This document shows positions 15,494 through 23,621 of a stretch of DNA of 28,414 bases, one piece after another; within the stretch, counting starts at the first letter, position 1; the number at the start of each line of letters is the position of its first letter. The notes beneath the pieces are model-generated. The model saw only the letters and a program-made list of their open reading frames with translations, searched no databases and was not told the DNA's origin. The translations under genes and the position numbers were made by a program. Origin of the DNA: Clostridia bacterium (lineage in GTDB: Bacteria; Bacillota; Clostridia; Saccharofermentanales; UBA5734); NCBI GenBank assembly GCA_017997315.1, contig JAGOFF010000005.1, forward strand, positions 1 through 28,414, written 5' to 3'.

Positions 15494-15574
15494 TCATCCC
15501 TTGGCGAGCCGATCCAGCGTCTCCTGTCGTACGGGATCCGTCGATGCCACCACCGCGCCGGTGCGTGCGGTCAG
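15494..15574 (-). pseudogene. Possible 3' end of a lost gene downstream of the rhamnosidase
   Basis: Immediately after the rhamnosidase stop, another minus-strand frame reads LTARTGAVVASTDPV then RQETLDRLAKG and a TGA at 15494-15496. It reads like a protein C-terminus but has no start and no recognised family. It could be what remains of a neighbour removed by deletion, or chance in GC-rich DNA. Confidence 0.3.
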
Positions 15575-15581
15575 TGGCAGC

Positions 15582-18380
15582 CTACAACGCCCGCAGTTCC
15601 CGATCCATCGCCCGGATCCGGTCTTCCGGCACCCGCACGAACGGCGACCGGAGCACTTCGGACAGGCGACGGCTCTCGTTCATGAACGGGATGTTCCGGC
15701 CGAGCTCCTTGAAATGCCGTTCGATCACCGCGCGCGCCCGATCCTCCGTCATCAGTTCCGCGGGCGGAAGCTCGACGCTCCAGGTCTTGCGGTACGGGCG
15801 GGTCGGCACATAGGAAAATCCATACCGCCCGGCCGGGAGTTCCGCGACCGCCGTGCCGCCCTCCCTCCGCCATGCGGGCGCCGGACCGTCCTCGGCCGCG
15901 ATCCCGTCCGCCGGGGCGTCCGGGAGCCGCACCTCCGTGACGGAACCGACCGGAATCTCGAACGACATCCGCAGCTGTCCCTCCACGAACCGCCAGCCCG
16001 ACCGGAGCATTCCGAACGGGGTTTTGATCGCAGCATCCAGATGCTCGAAGCGATAGTCCGGGAGCGGTGCCAGACGGACGCGCGTAAAACCGGGCCCCTC
16101 CTCGTCCGGCTGGATCCCGGCGAGATACCGGTAGATCCACTCCGCGACCGATCCGTAGGCATAATGGTTGAGCGAGTTCATCCCGGTGCTCGAGATCCGT
16201 CCGTCCGGAAGCACCGAGTTCCAGCGCTCCCAGATCGTGGTCGCGCCCATGCGGACCTCATAAAGCCAGCTCGGGTAGTCCATGTTGAACAGCAGGTCGC
16301 AAGCAAGTTCGTGGTGTCCGTGGGCGGACAGCACCCGGCACAGGTACGGGGTACCGACAAATCCGGTGTCCAGGTGCCGGCCGTTCGCCCGGATCTTTTC
16401 CGCGAGCCGGTCCGCGGCGCGTTGTACCGCGCCCGGCGGCACGAGATCCGTGTAAAGCGCGAGCGCATGCGCGGTCTGTGTGTCGACCGCCAGCCGCCCC
16501 TCCGGGGTGAAGTATTCCCGCCGGACCGCGTCCCGAACCGCGTCCGCGAGCGCACCGTACGCCGCGGCGTCGTCCGTCCGGCCGAGCGCGGCGGCGGCCT
16601 TGGCGGTCAGCCGCGCGGAATGGGCGTAGTATGCGGACGCGATGAAGTCCGGATCGGTCCCGCCGTACACCCCGCCCTGCACCGGGCCGTCGAGCGCGAG
16701 CCAGTCCCCGAAGTGGTATCCTCCGATCCACAGGTGCCGGTCCCCCGTCCGGAGGTCCTCCCGCCGGATCCAGTCCACCCATCCCCGCATGCTGTCGTAT
16801 TGACGTCGCAGGATCTCCGTGTCCCCGAAGTGCAGATAGACTTCCCAGGGGATGACCGTCGCGGCTTCGCCCCACCCGGTCGATCCGTGCCCGGCGTATC
16901 CCGCGACCGGCACGACGTGCGGGACGCTCCCGCCGCATTTGGCCTGTTCGTACGCCAGATCCCGACCGTACTTGGTGTAGAACGCATAGGTGTCCATGTT
17001 GAAGCACGCGGTGCCGCTGAAGATCTGGGCATCCCCCGTCCACCCCATGCGCTCGTCGCGCTGCGGGCAGTCGGTGGGCACGTCCAGGAAATTCCCCTTC
17101 TGCCCCCACCGGACATTCTCAAGCAGCCGGTTCACGAGTGGATCGGAGGTTTCCACGCGCCCGGCGTCCTCCATGGCCGAGTGGATCACGCACCCGGTGA
17201 AATCCGCGGGATCCACCGGACCGGGCCAGCCCTCGACCCGGACATACCGGAATCCGAAAAAGGTGAAACGGGGGCGCACTGTCCGCGCCGTGCCGTCGGA
17301 GACGTATGTGAAGCGGGCCGCTGCGGTCCGGAGGTTGTCGCGATAGAAGTTCCCGTCCTGCAGGATCTCGCCGTGGGACAGCACGATCCGGCTCCCGCCC
17401 GGCGCCGCGCACCGGAACTCCATCCAGCCGACCATGTTCTGTCCCATGTCGAGCACGGTCTCGCCCGCCGGAGTCCGGATCACCCCGACCGGTTGGAGCC
17501 GATCCTGCACGGTGATCGGGGGTGAAAGCCGCGCCTGGAGCCGGCCGGTCCCGATCTCCGCGATCCGGACACCCGCTTCCGGCCCGGGAGAGGCGGTCGC
17601 GTCGAACATCTCGCCGTCGTAGATCCCGCTCTCGACGACCGGCCCGCGCACTGCGCTCCAGGAACGGTCGGTCCCGATGACCTCGACCTCCCCGTTATCG
17701 TACTCGATCCGGATCTCCGCGATCGCCGCGAACCGGTCCCCATAGACTCCGGTCCGCTGTCCCAGGCCGAAACGGCCCTTGTACCATCCGTTTCCGAGCT
17801 CGAACGCGAGCCGGTGACGACCGGGAGCAACGCCGTCCATATCGTAGGTCTGGTACTGGATCCAGGAGTCATAGTCATTGAAGCCGGGCATCAGGCACTC
17901 GTCGCCGAGTTTTACGCCGTCGAGCGTGAGTTCGTACACTCCGAGCCCCGAGGCGTAGACCCGGGCGCGCCGAACCGGCGTCGTCACGTCGAAGTCCCGG
18001 TACACCACGGGATGGATGTCCGGCTCCAGATCGGGGGTGATCCACTCCGCCTCCCACGCCCGGTCCATCCGGGCGGTCTCGAACCAGGCGGTTTCACTCC
18101 GGGCGGAGGCCCCCAGGGTATCGGCGGCCTCGACCGCCCAGTAATACCGGGTGAACGGTTCCAGCTCCACCGGCACCGGCCAGGCCAGGGTGTCAATCCG
18201 GTCGGTCCATCCGGAATCGCAGACCGGATCGGCGAGGTCCGGATTTTTTGAAACCGTGATGCGCATGCGTGCGAGCGCGGGCGCGCCGGTATCCGACGCG
18301 ATGAACGAGAGCCGGGGGCAGCCGAGATCGAATCCCAGCGGTTTGGTCATGCGGTTGGTCTTGAGATCGGACAGTATCAT
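15582..18380 (-). CDS. Alpha-L-rhamnosidase (GH78)
   Basis: A 932-residue glycosidase that releases L-rhamnose from pectic or glycoside substrates. It has the Bac_rhamnosidase order: N-terminal Fn3-like domain (to about 110), rhamnosidase_N sandwich with YASGLGVYELTLDG, a beta-domain with PAGETVLDMGQNMVGW, and an (alpha/alpha)6 barrel. The catalytic region FLDVPTDCPQRDERMGWTGD holds the likely general acid (D442/E443), and TTIWERW holds the base E718. A C-terminal beta-domain follows, plus about 75 extra residues (from TRPYRKTWSVEL) that look helical. No signal peptide is seen, so it probably acts inside the cell. GAGAGGGG precedes the ATG at 18380. It is divergent from the esterase gene and shares a control region with it. 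Assignment is strong. Confidence 0.94.
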   Translation of the reverse strand: MILSDLKTNRMTKPLGFDLGCPRLSFIASDTGAPALARMRITVSKNPDLADPVCDSGWTDRIDTLAWPVPVELEPFTRYYWAVEAADTLGASARSETAWFETARMDRAWEAEWITPDLEPDIHPVVYRDFDVTTPVRRARVYASGLGVYELTLDGVKLGDECLMPGFNDYDSWIQYQTYDMDGVAPGRHRLAFELGNGWYKGRFGLGQRTGVYGDRFAAIAEIRIEYDNGEVEVIGTDRSWSAVRGPVVESGIYDGEMFDATASPGPEAGVRIAEIGTGRLQARLSPPITVQDRLQPVGVIRTPAGETVLDMGQNMVGWMEFRCAAPGGSRIVLSHGEILQDGNFYRDNLRTAAARFTYVSDGTARTVRPRFTFFGFRYVRVEGWPGPVDPADFTGCVIHSAMEDAGRVETSDPLVNRLLENVRWGQKGNFLDVPTDCPQRDERMGWTGDAQIFSGTACFNMDTYAFYTKYGRDLAYEQAKCGGSVPHVVPVAGYAGHGSTGWGEAATVIPWEVYLHFGDTEILRRQYDSMRGWVDWIRREDLRTGDRHLWIGGYHFGDWLALDGPVQGGVYGGTDPDFIASAYYAHSARLTAKAAAALGRTDDAAAYGALADAVRDAVRREYFTPEGRLAVDTQTAHALALYTDLVPPGAVQRAADRLAEKIRANGRHLDTGFVGTPYLCRVLSAHGHHELACDLLFNMDYPSWLYEVRMGATTIWERWNSVLPDGRISSTGMNSLNHYAYGSVAEWIYRYLAGIQPDEEGPGFTRVRLAPLPDYRFEHLDAAIKTPFGMLRSGWRFVEGQLRMSFEIPVGSVTEVRLPDAPADGIAAEDGPAPAWRREGGTAVAELPAGRYGFSYVPTRPYRKTWSVELPPAELMTEDRARAVIERHFKELGRNIPFMNESRRLSEVLRSPFVRVPEDRIRAMDRELRAL

Positions 18381-18430
18381 GCGTGTACCCCTCTCGAGAT
18401 GGTTTTTCGGGGAGATTGCTCTGTTCTTCT

Positions 18431-18436
18431 ATTGTA
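18431..18436 (-). promoter_or_regulatory. -10 box for the rhamnosidase gene
   Basis: Minus strand reads GC-TACAAT-AG about 50 bp upstream of the ATG, with a weak -35 (TGCACG at 18 bp). TACAAT is one base from consensus. Confidence 0.5.
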
Positions 18437-18475
18437 GCGGTAGCCGGGAGGATCCGTGCACGCGTTTCCGCGCTT

Positions 18476-18492
18476 CTCGGACGGTCTCCGAG
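18476..18492. promoter_or_regulatory. Inverted repeat in the divergent rhamnosidase/esterase control region
   Basis: CTCGGA and TCCGAG are perfect 6-bp arms with a 5-bp centre. The site ends 3 bp before the -10 region of the esterase promoter and lies between the two divergent promoters, a position suited to joint control. No regulator gene is adjacent. Confidence 0.45.
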
Positions 18493-18501
18493 TGGTATGA
18501 T
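18493..18501 (+). promoter_or_regulatory. Extended -10 promoter of the esterase gene
   Basis: TG-G-TATGAT, with no clear -35. Start site expected near 18508, 28 nt before the ATG at 18536. Confidence 0.55.
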
Positions 18502-18535
18502 CTACCCATCTGAAAAATTCCCGAGGAGGTGCCCT

Positions 18536-19408
18536 ATGCCCGACAACGATCGCCTCAAGTTCATGCTGGAACGCAAAGTCTGGAAAGAAGAACTCTGGCT
18601 CAAGATGCTCGACACCTTGGAGCCGACCCCGCTGTGGCCGGACGGAGCGCCGGGATTCGACGCCTCGGCGGGCCAGCGGGAACCCGCACTGTATTTCCTG
18701 GAGCCCCATGCGGGACCCGCGCGCGGACTGGTCATCGTCTGCGCGGGCGGGGCGTTCATGTTCAAATCGGACTACGAGGCCGACCACGTGGCGCGCCGTT
18801 TCCACGAGGCGGGCTTCCAGGCCGCGATCCTGGACTACCGGGTGTATCCCTATACTCAGGAGCACTGGCTGGCGGACGGGCGACGCGCGATCCGGTTCGC
18901 ACGGGCGAACGCCGCCCGCTGGAATGTGAATCCTGACAAGATCGCGATGCTCGGTTTCTCCGCGGGCGGGATGCTCACCGGGATGTGCGCCACGTTGTAC
19001 GACGCCGGAGATCCGGACGCACAGGATCCGATCGAACGCGTTTCCAGCCGTCCGGACACCGCAGTGGTTTGTTATGGTTCGTTCTGCCGGGCGTCGTTCC
19101 CGCAGGCCGCCCTCCGTTTCGACCTGGCCGCGCAGCGCGAAGCCGCCCGCTTCGCCCCGGAAAAGAACATCCGGGAGGACTGCCCGCCGTTCTTCCTGTT
19201 CGAGAACCTGGACGACGACCCGCGCGGCATCCTCCGGATGGGCCAGGAACTCGCGGACCGCGGCGTCCAGTTCGAACTCCACCTGTTCCCGACCGGCAAG
19301 CATGGCGAAGGGTTGTACGACGGCGGGCATCCGGGCGCGCCGCTGGACGCCCATACCGCGCACTGGAGCGGGCTGGCGGTCGAGTGGCTTTTGTTGCAGG
19401 GATTCTGA
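18536..19408 (+). CDS. Alpha/beta-hydrolase, probable carbohydrate esterase
   Basis: A 290-residue soluble hydrolase of the esterase/lipase (BD-FAE/axe-like) group. Seen: the oxyanion-hole strand VIVCAGGAFMFKSDYEAD near 68-85, LDYRVYPY, the nucleophile elbow GFSAGG with S142, a likely acid in FENLDDDPRG and the late histidine in GKHGEGLYDG. No signal peptide is found. AGGAGGT at 18524-18530 selects the ATG at 18536; an in-frame upstream extension covers the promoter and is rejected. Being divergent from a rhamnosidase, it may remove acetyl or similar groups from pectic sugars. The substrate is inferred only from context. Confidence 0.82.
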   Translation: MPDNDRLKFMLERKVWKEELWLKMLDTLEPTPLWPDGAPGFDASAGQREPALYFLEPHAGPARGLVIVCAGGAFMFKSDYEADHVARRFHEAGFQAAILDYRVYPYTQEHWLADGRRAIRFARANAARWNVNPDKIAMLGFSAGGMLTGMCATLYDAGDPDAQDPIERVSSRPDTAVVCYGSFCRASFPQAALRFDLAAQREAARFAPEKNIREDCPPFFLFENLDDDPRGILRMGQELADRGVQFELHLFPTGKHGEGLYDGGHPGAPLDAHTAHWSGLAVEWLLLQGF

Positions 19409-19430
19409 GCGGATACCGGAGGAACTCTCC

Positions 19431-20105
19431 ATGAAGGAAACAATCCGGGCGCTGGCGCTCGGACTCGGGGCGGACGTCTGCGGATTCGCGGGCGCGGACC
19501 GGTTCGACGGCGCGCCCGCGGGCTTCCGGCCCCAGGACATCCTGGCGTCCTGCCGCACGGTGATCGTGGTCGGCGTAGCGCTGCCGCGCGGCATCGCGGC
19601 CGTCCGGCCCGAAATCCTCTATAACCATGCAAACAATCTTGCCCAGGCCGAAGCGGACCGGATCGCGCTCCGGTTGGCGGCCGGGCTGGAGCGTACCTGC
19701 GGCGGCGTCGCGGTATCGCTTCCGGGCGACAGTCCGTATGAATACTGGGACGCCCCCCGCAAAGAAGGCCGCGGTATCCTGTCGATGAAACACGCCGCGG
19801 TCCTCGCGGGGATCGGCACGCTGGGAAAAAGCACGTTGCTGCTGAGCCGGCGGTTCGGAACCCGGCTCGACCTGTCCGCGGTGCTGACCGACGCCGTGTT
19901 CGAGACGGATCCGCCGTCGGAACCGGTCTGCCTCCCGGGTTGCAGCCTTTGTCTCGACCGCTGCCCGGTCGGGGCGCTCGACGGGATGTCCGCAAACCAG
20001 AAACGCTGCCGCGAACACACGTATGATACCAACGCGCGCGGCTTTTCCATTGTGCGGTGCAACATCTGCCGTACAGGCTGTCCGATGGCGGCCGGCAAGG
20101 ACTGA
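19431..20105 (+). CDS. Small QueG-like double [4Fe-4S] protein
   Basis: A 224-residue cytoplasmic protein resembling a shortened epoxyqueuosine reductase. The N-terminal part has the cobalamin-reductase-like look of QueG (GADVCGFAGADRF, TVIVVGVALP, MKHAAVLAGIGTLGKSTLLLSRRFGTRL). Two ferredoxin-type cysteine clusters follow: C167xxxC171xxC174xxxCP and C210xxC213xxxCP. QueG itself is about 350-380 residues with C-terminal repeats that are absent here. Similar short proteins are common in anaerobes and have no proven role in queuosine. It is 22 nt after the esterase with a good CGGAGGA site, so the two are probably co-transcribed. A flavin- or corrin-dependent reductase role is possible. Confidence 0.75.
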   Translation: MKETIRALALGLGADVCGFAGADRFDGAPAGFRPQDILASCRTVIVVGVALPRGIAAVRPEILYNHANNLAQAEADRIALRLAAGLERTCGGVAVSLPGDSPYEYWDAPRKEGRGILSMKHAAVLAGIGTLGKSTLLLSRRFGTRLDLSAVLTDAVFETDPPSEPVCLPGCSLCLDRCPVGALDGMSANQKRCREHTYDTNARGFSIVRCNICRTGCPMAAGKD

Positions 20106-20266
20106 CAGGCCATCCGCGGGATGCCGGGTCCGCCCGGTAAACTTCACTTTTCCGTCATAATCTTCCACACCGGGTACAAATGCGAAGCCTATGCTTGACA
20201 TGCCGGGAAACCGTTGCGGACGCTCCGCTCGCGGATTCCGGCAATCCGGCGGGAGGGCTGCACATT

Positions 20267-20944
20267 ATGCCCGGGTATCGGCACGAACTGAAAATCCGGA
20301 TCGACGCGATGGACGCGGCGACACTTCTCCCCCGACTGCGGGCGGTCCTGCGGCCGGATCCGAACGCCCCGAACGGGGAATACACCGTCCGCAGCCTGTA
20401 TTACGACGATCCCTACGGAAGCGTGCTGGCCGACAAGCTCGCGGGCATGAACCAGCGGGACAAGTACCGGCTGCGCATCTACAACGGATCGGACGGAACG
20501 ATCCGGCTGGAACGCAAAGAGCGTATCGACGGAGTCGGGCGCAAGCTCTCGGTTCCCCTGACCCGGGACCAGGCCGACCGCTTCCTGGCGGGCGGCACGG
20601 GGGTCCTGCTCGAGCTCGGCGATCCGGTCGCGACGCTGTTCTACGGGGATTTCCAGGCCGGAGCGCTCCGGCCCCGGCGGATCGTGGAGTATGACCGGAC
20701 CGCGTTCGTCCACCCGCTCGAAAATGTCCGCATCACGCTGGACCGCCGTCTGCGCGGCGCGCCGGCGACGGCGGACTTTTTCCGGTCTCCCGCCGTGCCC
20801 GTCCCCATGGCCTGTGACGTCCTTGAGGTCAAATACGACCGCTATCTCCCCTCCCACATTGCGGATCTGGTCCGGATGGACAACCACTTCGCCGGGCCCA
20901 ACTCCAAATACCTGAACTGCTCCCTCGCCGACCGAATGTTTTAG
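20267..20944 (+). CDS. VTC-domain (polyphosphate-polymerase-like) protein
   Basis: A 225-residue protein with the VTC/CYTH-type tunnel domain found in yeast polyphosphate polymerase. Seen: RHELKIRID at the N-terminus, VRSLYYDDPYGSVLADKLAG, KYRLRIYNG, RLERKERIDGVGRKLSVPLTRDQ, RIVEYDRTAF, ITLDRRLRG and DVLEVKYDRYLPSHI: the alternating basic and acidic strand motifs that bind triphosphate and metal. The ATG at 20267 follows GGGAGG (20251-20256); the longer in-frame start at 20180 gives unrelated sequence. A perfect TTGACA at 20195 has no -10 at the right distance, so the promoter is unclear. It heads a trio with DUF4956 and CotH proteins. Bacterial members in this trio lack a proven function. 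Confidence 0.88.
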   Translation: MPGYRHELKIRIDAMDAATLLPRLRAVLRPDPNAPNGEYTVRSLYYDDPYGSVLADKLAGMNQRDKYRLRIYNGSDGTIRLERKERIDGVGRKLSVPLTRDQADRFLAGGTGVLLELGDPVATLFYGDFQAGALRPRRIVEYDRTAFVHPLENVRITLDRRLRGAPATADFFRSPAVPVPMACDVLEVKYDRYLPSHIADLVRMDNHFAGPNSKYLNCSLADRMF

Positions 20945-20967
20945 CGAAATACAAAGGAGAGTACCCG

Positions 20968-21666
20968 ATGCTGCCGATGATTGCCGCTACCTTCAATTTC
21001 TCGGACATTTTCAAGAGCAAGTTCCTCGAAAACGCGACCACCAACTTTTCCGTTGTGGACACCCTGCTGAGCCTCGGATTGTCGTTCCTGATCGGCCTCT
21101 TCATTTTCCTTGTCTATAAAAAGACCTTCAACGGGGTCATGTACGCCCGGAATTTCAACCTGTCCCTGGTGGCGCTCAGCATGGTCACCTCGCTGGTGAT
21201 CTCGGCGGTTACAAGCAACGTCGTGCTTTCACTCGGCATGGTCGGCGCGCTTTCGATCGTCCGGTTCCGCACCGCGATCAAGGATCCGATGGACATCGTG
21301 TACCTGTTCTGGGCGATCGCGGCGGGCATCGTGACCGGCGCGGGGCTCTACCTGCTCGCGATTTCCGGTTCGCTGATCCTCGGCGGGGTGTTGTTCCTCT
21401 TCTCCTCCGCGAAGCAGGGTGAGGATCCGTACGTGCTGGTGGCGTCGCTGAGCCGGGCGGACGCCGAGGACGGGCTGATGGAAATCCTGGGCCGGAGCGT
21501 ACGTCGGCAGAAAACCAAGTGCAAGGCCGTCTATCCGGACGGACGCGTCGAACTCACCATCGAGGTGCGCTTCGCGGGGCGGACGGATTTCATCGGAAGC
21601 ATCGCGGCGGTTCCTGGCGTCGAATCCGTGTCGCTCGTCAGCTACAGCGGCGAGCTCTCGGCCTGA
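20968..21666 (+). CDS. DUF4956 membrane protein
   Basis: A 232-residue protein with about four membrane helices in the first 145 residues (VDTLLSLGLSFLIGLFIFLV, LVALSMVTSLVISAV, then YLFWAIAAGIVTGAGLYLL and LILGGVLFLF) and a conserved VGALSIVRFRTAIKDP stretch typical of DUF4956, similar to the MgtC/SapB-like arrangement. The last 85 residues form a soluble ferredoxin-like (ACT-type) domain (VELTIEVRF, AVPGVESVSLVSYSGE). AAGGAG precedes the ATG, 23 nt after the VTC gene. Consistent pairing with VTC-domain proteins suggests that the two form a membrane complex; this is inference. Confidence 0.87.
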   Translation: MLPMIAATFNFSDIFKSKFLENATTNFSVVDTLLSLGLSFLIGLFIFLVYKKTFNGVMYARNFNLSLVALSMVTSLVISAVTSNVVLSLGMVGALSIVRFRTAIKDPMDIVYLFWAIAAGIVTGAGLYLLAISGSLILGGVLFLFSSAKQGEDPYVLVASLSRADAEDGLMEILGRSVRRQKTKCKAVYPDGRVELTIEVRFAGRTDFIGSIAAVPGVESVSLVSYSGELSA

Positions 21667-21678
21667 CGGGACAGCTGC

Positions 21679-23502
21679 ATGAGAAAGCGAGTGACAGGAG
21701 CCATCGCGGCCCTGCTCGGGCTGGCACTGCCCCTGGCCACATCCGCGGCGGGATGGAGCGGAATGTCGGACGATCCGTCGGACACCGGGATCGAGTTTCC
21801 AGCGGCAGCGGCCTATGCGGACGAACTGCTCGGTGGCGACCGTGTGTTGGACATCCGGATCGATCTCCCGTCGAAAAGCCTGGATGCGCTGTTGGCCTCC
21901 CCAAAGGATGAAACTTACTACCAAGCGAATGTGACGGTTGACGGAATCACTGTCCCGGACGTCGGACTGCGCACCAAGGGGAACTCCTCCCTGAACCAGG
22001 TGGCGAGCTCCGACTCCGATCGGTTCAGTTTCAAGATCGACTTCAACCGGTATGTCCAGGGACAGGACCTGCTCGGCCTGACGATGCTCAATCTCAACAA
22101 CGGGGTCGCGGACCCCTCCTGCCTGCGGGAATTCCTGTCCTACGAGATCCTTGAGTCCGCAGGAATCCCGGTACCCGCCCGGTCGTTCGTCAACGTAACC
22201 ATCAACGGGGAACCTTGGGGGTTCTACCTGGCGGTGGAAGGCATCGCCGACTCGTTCCTCGAACGGTGGTACGGCACGTCGGAAGGCGCGCTCTACAAGC
22301 CGGAGGGAACCGGCGCGGACCTGGTTTGGACCTCGGACGATCCGGCTGTCTATACCGGCATGGTTCTGGAGTCGGAGCCGTCCTATGAGGATGCGGGTGA
22401 CCGGATGACCGCCATGCTTCGGGCGCTGCGCGACGGATCCGGACTGGAAGACGTTCTGGATGTCGATGAAGTGCTGCGTTATCTGGCGGCTTCGACGGTG
22501 CTTGTCAATCTGGACGGGTACCAGGGCACGATGCTTCACAACTACTATCTGTACGAGCTGGACGGCCGGTTCTCCGTAATCCCGTGGGACTACAACATGT
22601 CTTTCGCGGGCTTTTCCGCCACCCTTTCCGATGACGGCGGATACTTCTACGTCGACACCCCGGTCGCCGGAACGACGATGGAGGCGCGCCCGCTCGTCCA
22701 TGCGCTTCTCTTCGTTCCCGCATACCTGGAAACCTACCGGGGATATCTGCACGAGCTGGTCGAAGGGGTGTTTTCGGTCGAATCCATGCGTACGAGGATC
22801 ACCGAACTGACCGCCATGATCAGCGGGCATGTCGAGAACGATCCGAGCGCGTTTTTCGACTTCGAATCGTTCCAGACAGCGACCGATCCGGATGCGCAGC
22901 CCGAGGCGGCCCTGTCCGGTCCGGGCGGTGCGGCCGTTCCGGGCCTGCCTGTCGGGGAAGACGTACCGAGAGATGCCGGGCAGCCGTCCGGCGGGAATCC
23001 CGTACCGGGCGGCAATCCCATGACACCCGGCGGGAATCCGGCGATGCCCGGCGGGAATCAGGCGATGCCCGGCGGGAACCCGGCGGTACCCGGTGGAAAT
23101 CAAGCAATGCCCGGCGGGAACCCGGGCGGCATGATGGGCTCGAATGCGGTTCCGCTGATGTCCTTTGTCCGTCTGTGGAACGCCTCGATCACCGCGCAGC
23201 TGGACGGGACCTCCCCCTCCTCCGGCACCGTGGGCGGAGATTCCGGCAACTGGCACGGCGGCGAGCTCGGCGCGGACCGGAACCGCCCGCCGGACGCCGG
23301 AGGGCCCGGAATGGGCGGAAATGATAACAACGGCGGGATCGTGCAGGGCACCGATGACACCGGCGAAGATACAAGCCGTGCCGTTCTGTCGGCCCGGCAC
23401 GGACTGAGTTCCGCGGAGGCCGTACTGACGGCGGTTCTCGCCGTGGCGATGGGTGTTCTGGTCCTGTGGATGCGGTTCCGGAAGTCACACCGGGCGAACT
23501 GA
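21679..23502 (+). CDS. CotH-kinase-family surface protein with Pro-Gly-Asn heptads and C-terminal anchor
   Basis: A 607-residue exported protein. Residues 1-24 form a signal peptide. A CotH kinase-like domain (about 50-410) follows: VGLRTKGNSSL, FSFKIDFNRYV, LTMLNLNNGVADPSCLREFLSYEI, GFYLAVEGIADSFLERW, LVNLDGYQGTMLHNYYLY and VIPWDYNMSFAG, the last two carrying the Asn/Asp residues expected for Mg-ATP binding. Residues 436-484 are seven PGGN heptads, then a Gly-rich linker, a membrane helix (about 580-600) and a basic tail, so the enzyme is held on the outer face of the membrane. The start is weakly supported (poor Shine-Dalgarno), 12 nt after DUF4956, perhaps coupled. CotH of spores is a protein kinase; the target here is unknown. 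Confidence 0.88.
   Translation: MRKRVTGAIAALLGLALPLATSAAGWSGMSDDPSDTGIEFPAAAAYADELLGGDRVLDIRIDLPSKSLDALLASPKDETYYQANVTVDGITVPDVGLRTKGNSSLNQVASSDSDRFSFKIDFNRYVQGQDLLGLTMLNLNNGVADPSCLREFLSYEILESAGIPVPARSFVNVTINGEPWGFYLAVEGIADSFLERWYGTSEGALYKPEGTGADLVWTSDDPAVYTGMVLESEPSYEDAGDRMTAMLRALRDGSGLEDVLDVDEVLRYLAASTVLVNLDGYQGTMLHNYYLYELDGRFSVIPWDYNMSFAGFSATLSDDGGYFYVDTPVAGTTMEARPLVHALLFVPAYLETYRGYLHELVEGVFSVESMRTRITELTAMISGHVENDPSAFFDFESFQTATDPDAQPEAALSGPGGAAVPGLPVGEDVPRDAGQPSGGNPVPGGNPMTPGGNPAMPGGNQAMPGGNPAVPGGNQAMPGGNPGGMMGSNAVPLMSFVRLWNASITAQLDGTSPSSGTVGGDSGNWHGGELGADRNRPPDAGGPGMGGNDNNGGIVQGTDDTGEDTSRAVLSARHGLSSAEAVLTAVLAVAMGVLVLWMRFRKSHRAN
22984..23130 (+). repeat. Seven in-frame 21-bp repeats encoding PGGN heptads
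   Basis: Units start at 22984, 23005, 23026, 23047, 23068, 23089 and 23110, each near CCCGGCGGGAATCCGGCGATG. They encode PSGGNPV-like and PGGN(P/Q)A(M/V) heptads in the CotH protein. The copies differ mostly at third positions and at the last residues; the repeat is a likely site for length variation. Confidence 0.9.
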
Positions 23503-23621
23503 ATTCGTTATATGGATGCATGGATGGACGGCATCCCTCCTGCAGACGCCGCCGAACAATTTGATGGAACCCCTCGAGACGTTTCAGCGTCAGAGGGATC
23601 GATCCTGAAAGGGGGTTCTCC

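Noticed and set aside
20124..20150. Terminator after the QueG-like gene (CCGGG-TCCG-CCCGG)
   Set aside because: The stem is only 5 bp and the following T-run (ACTTTT) is too far away to be convincing.
20195..20223. Promoter for the VTC gene from a perfect TTGACA
   Set aside because: No -10-like hexamer at 16-18 bp; the sequence there is GC-rich (GGACGC).
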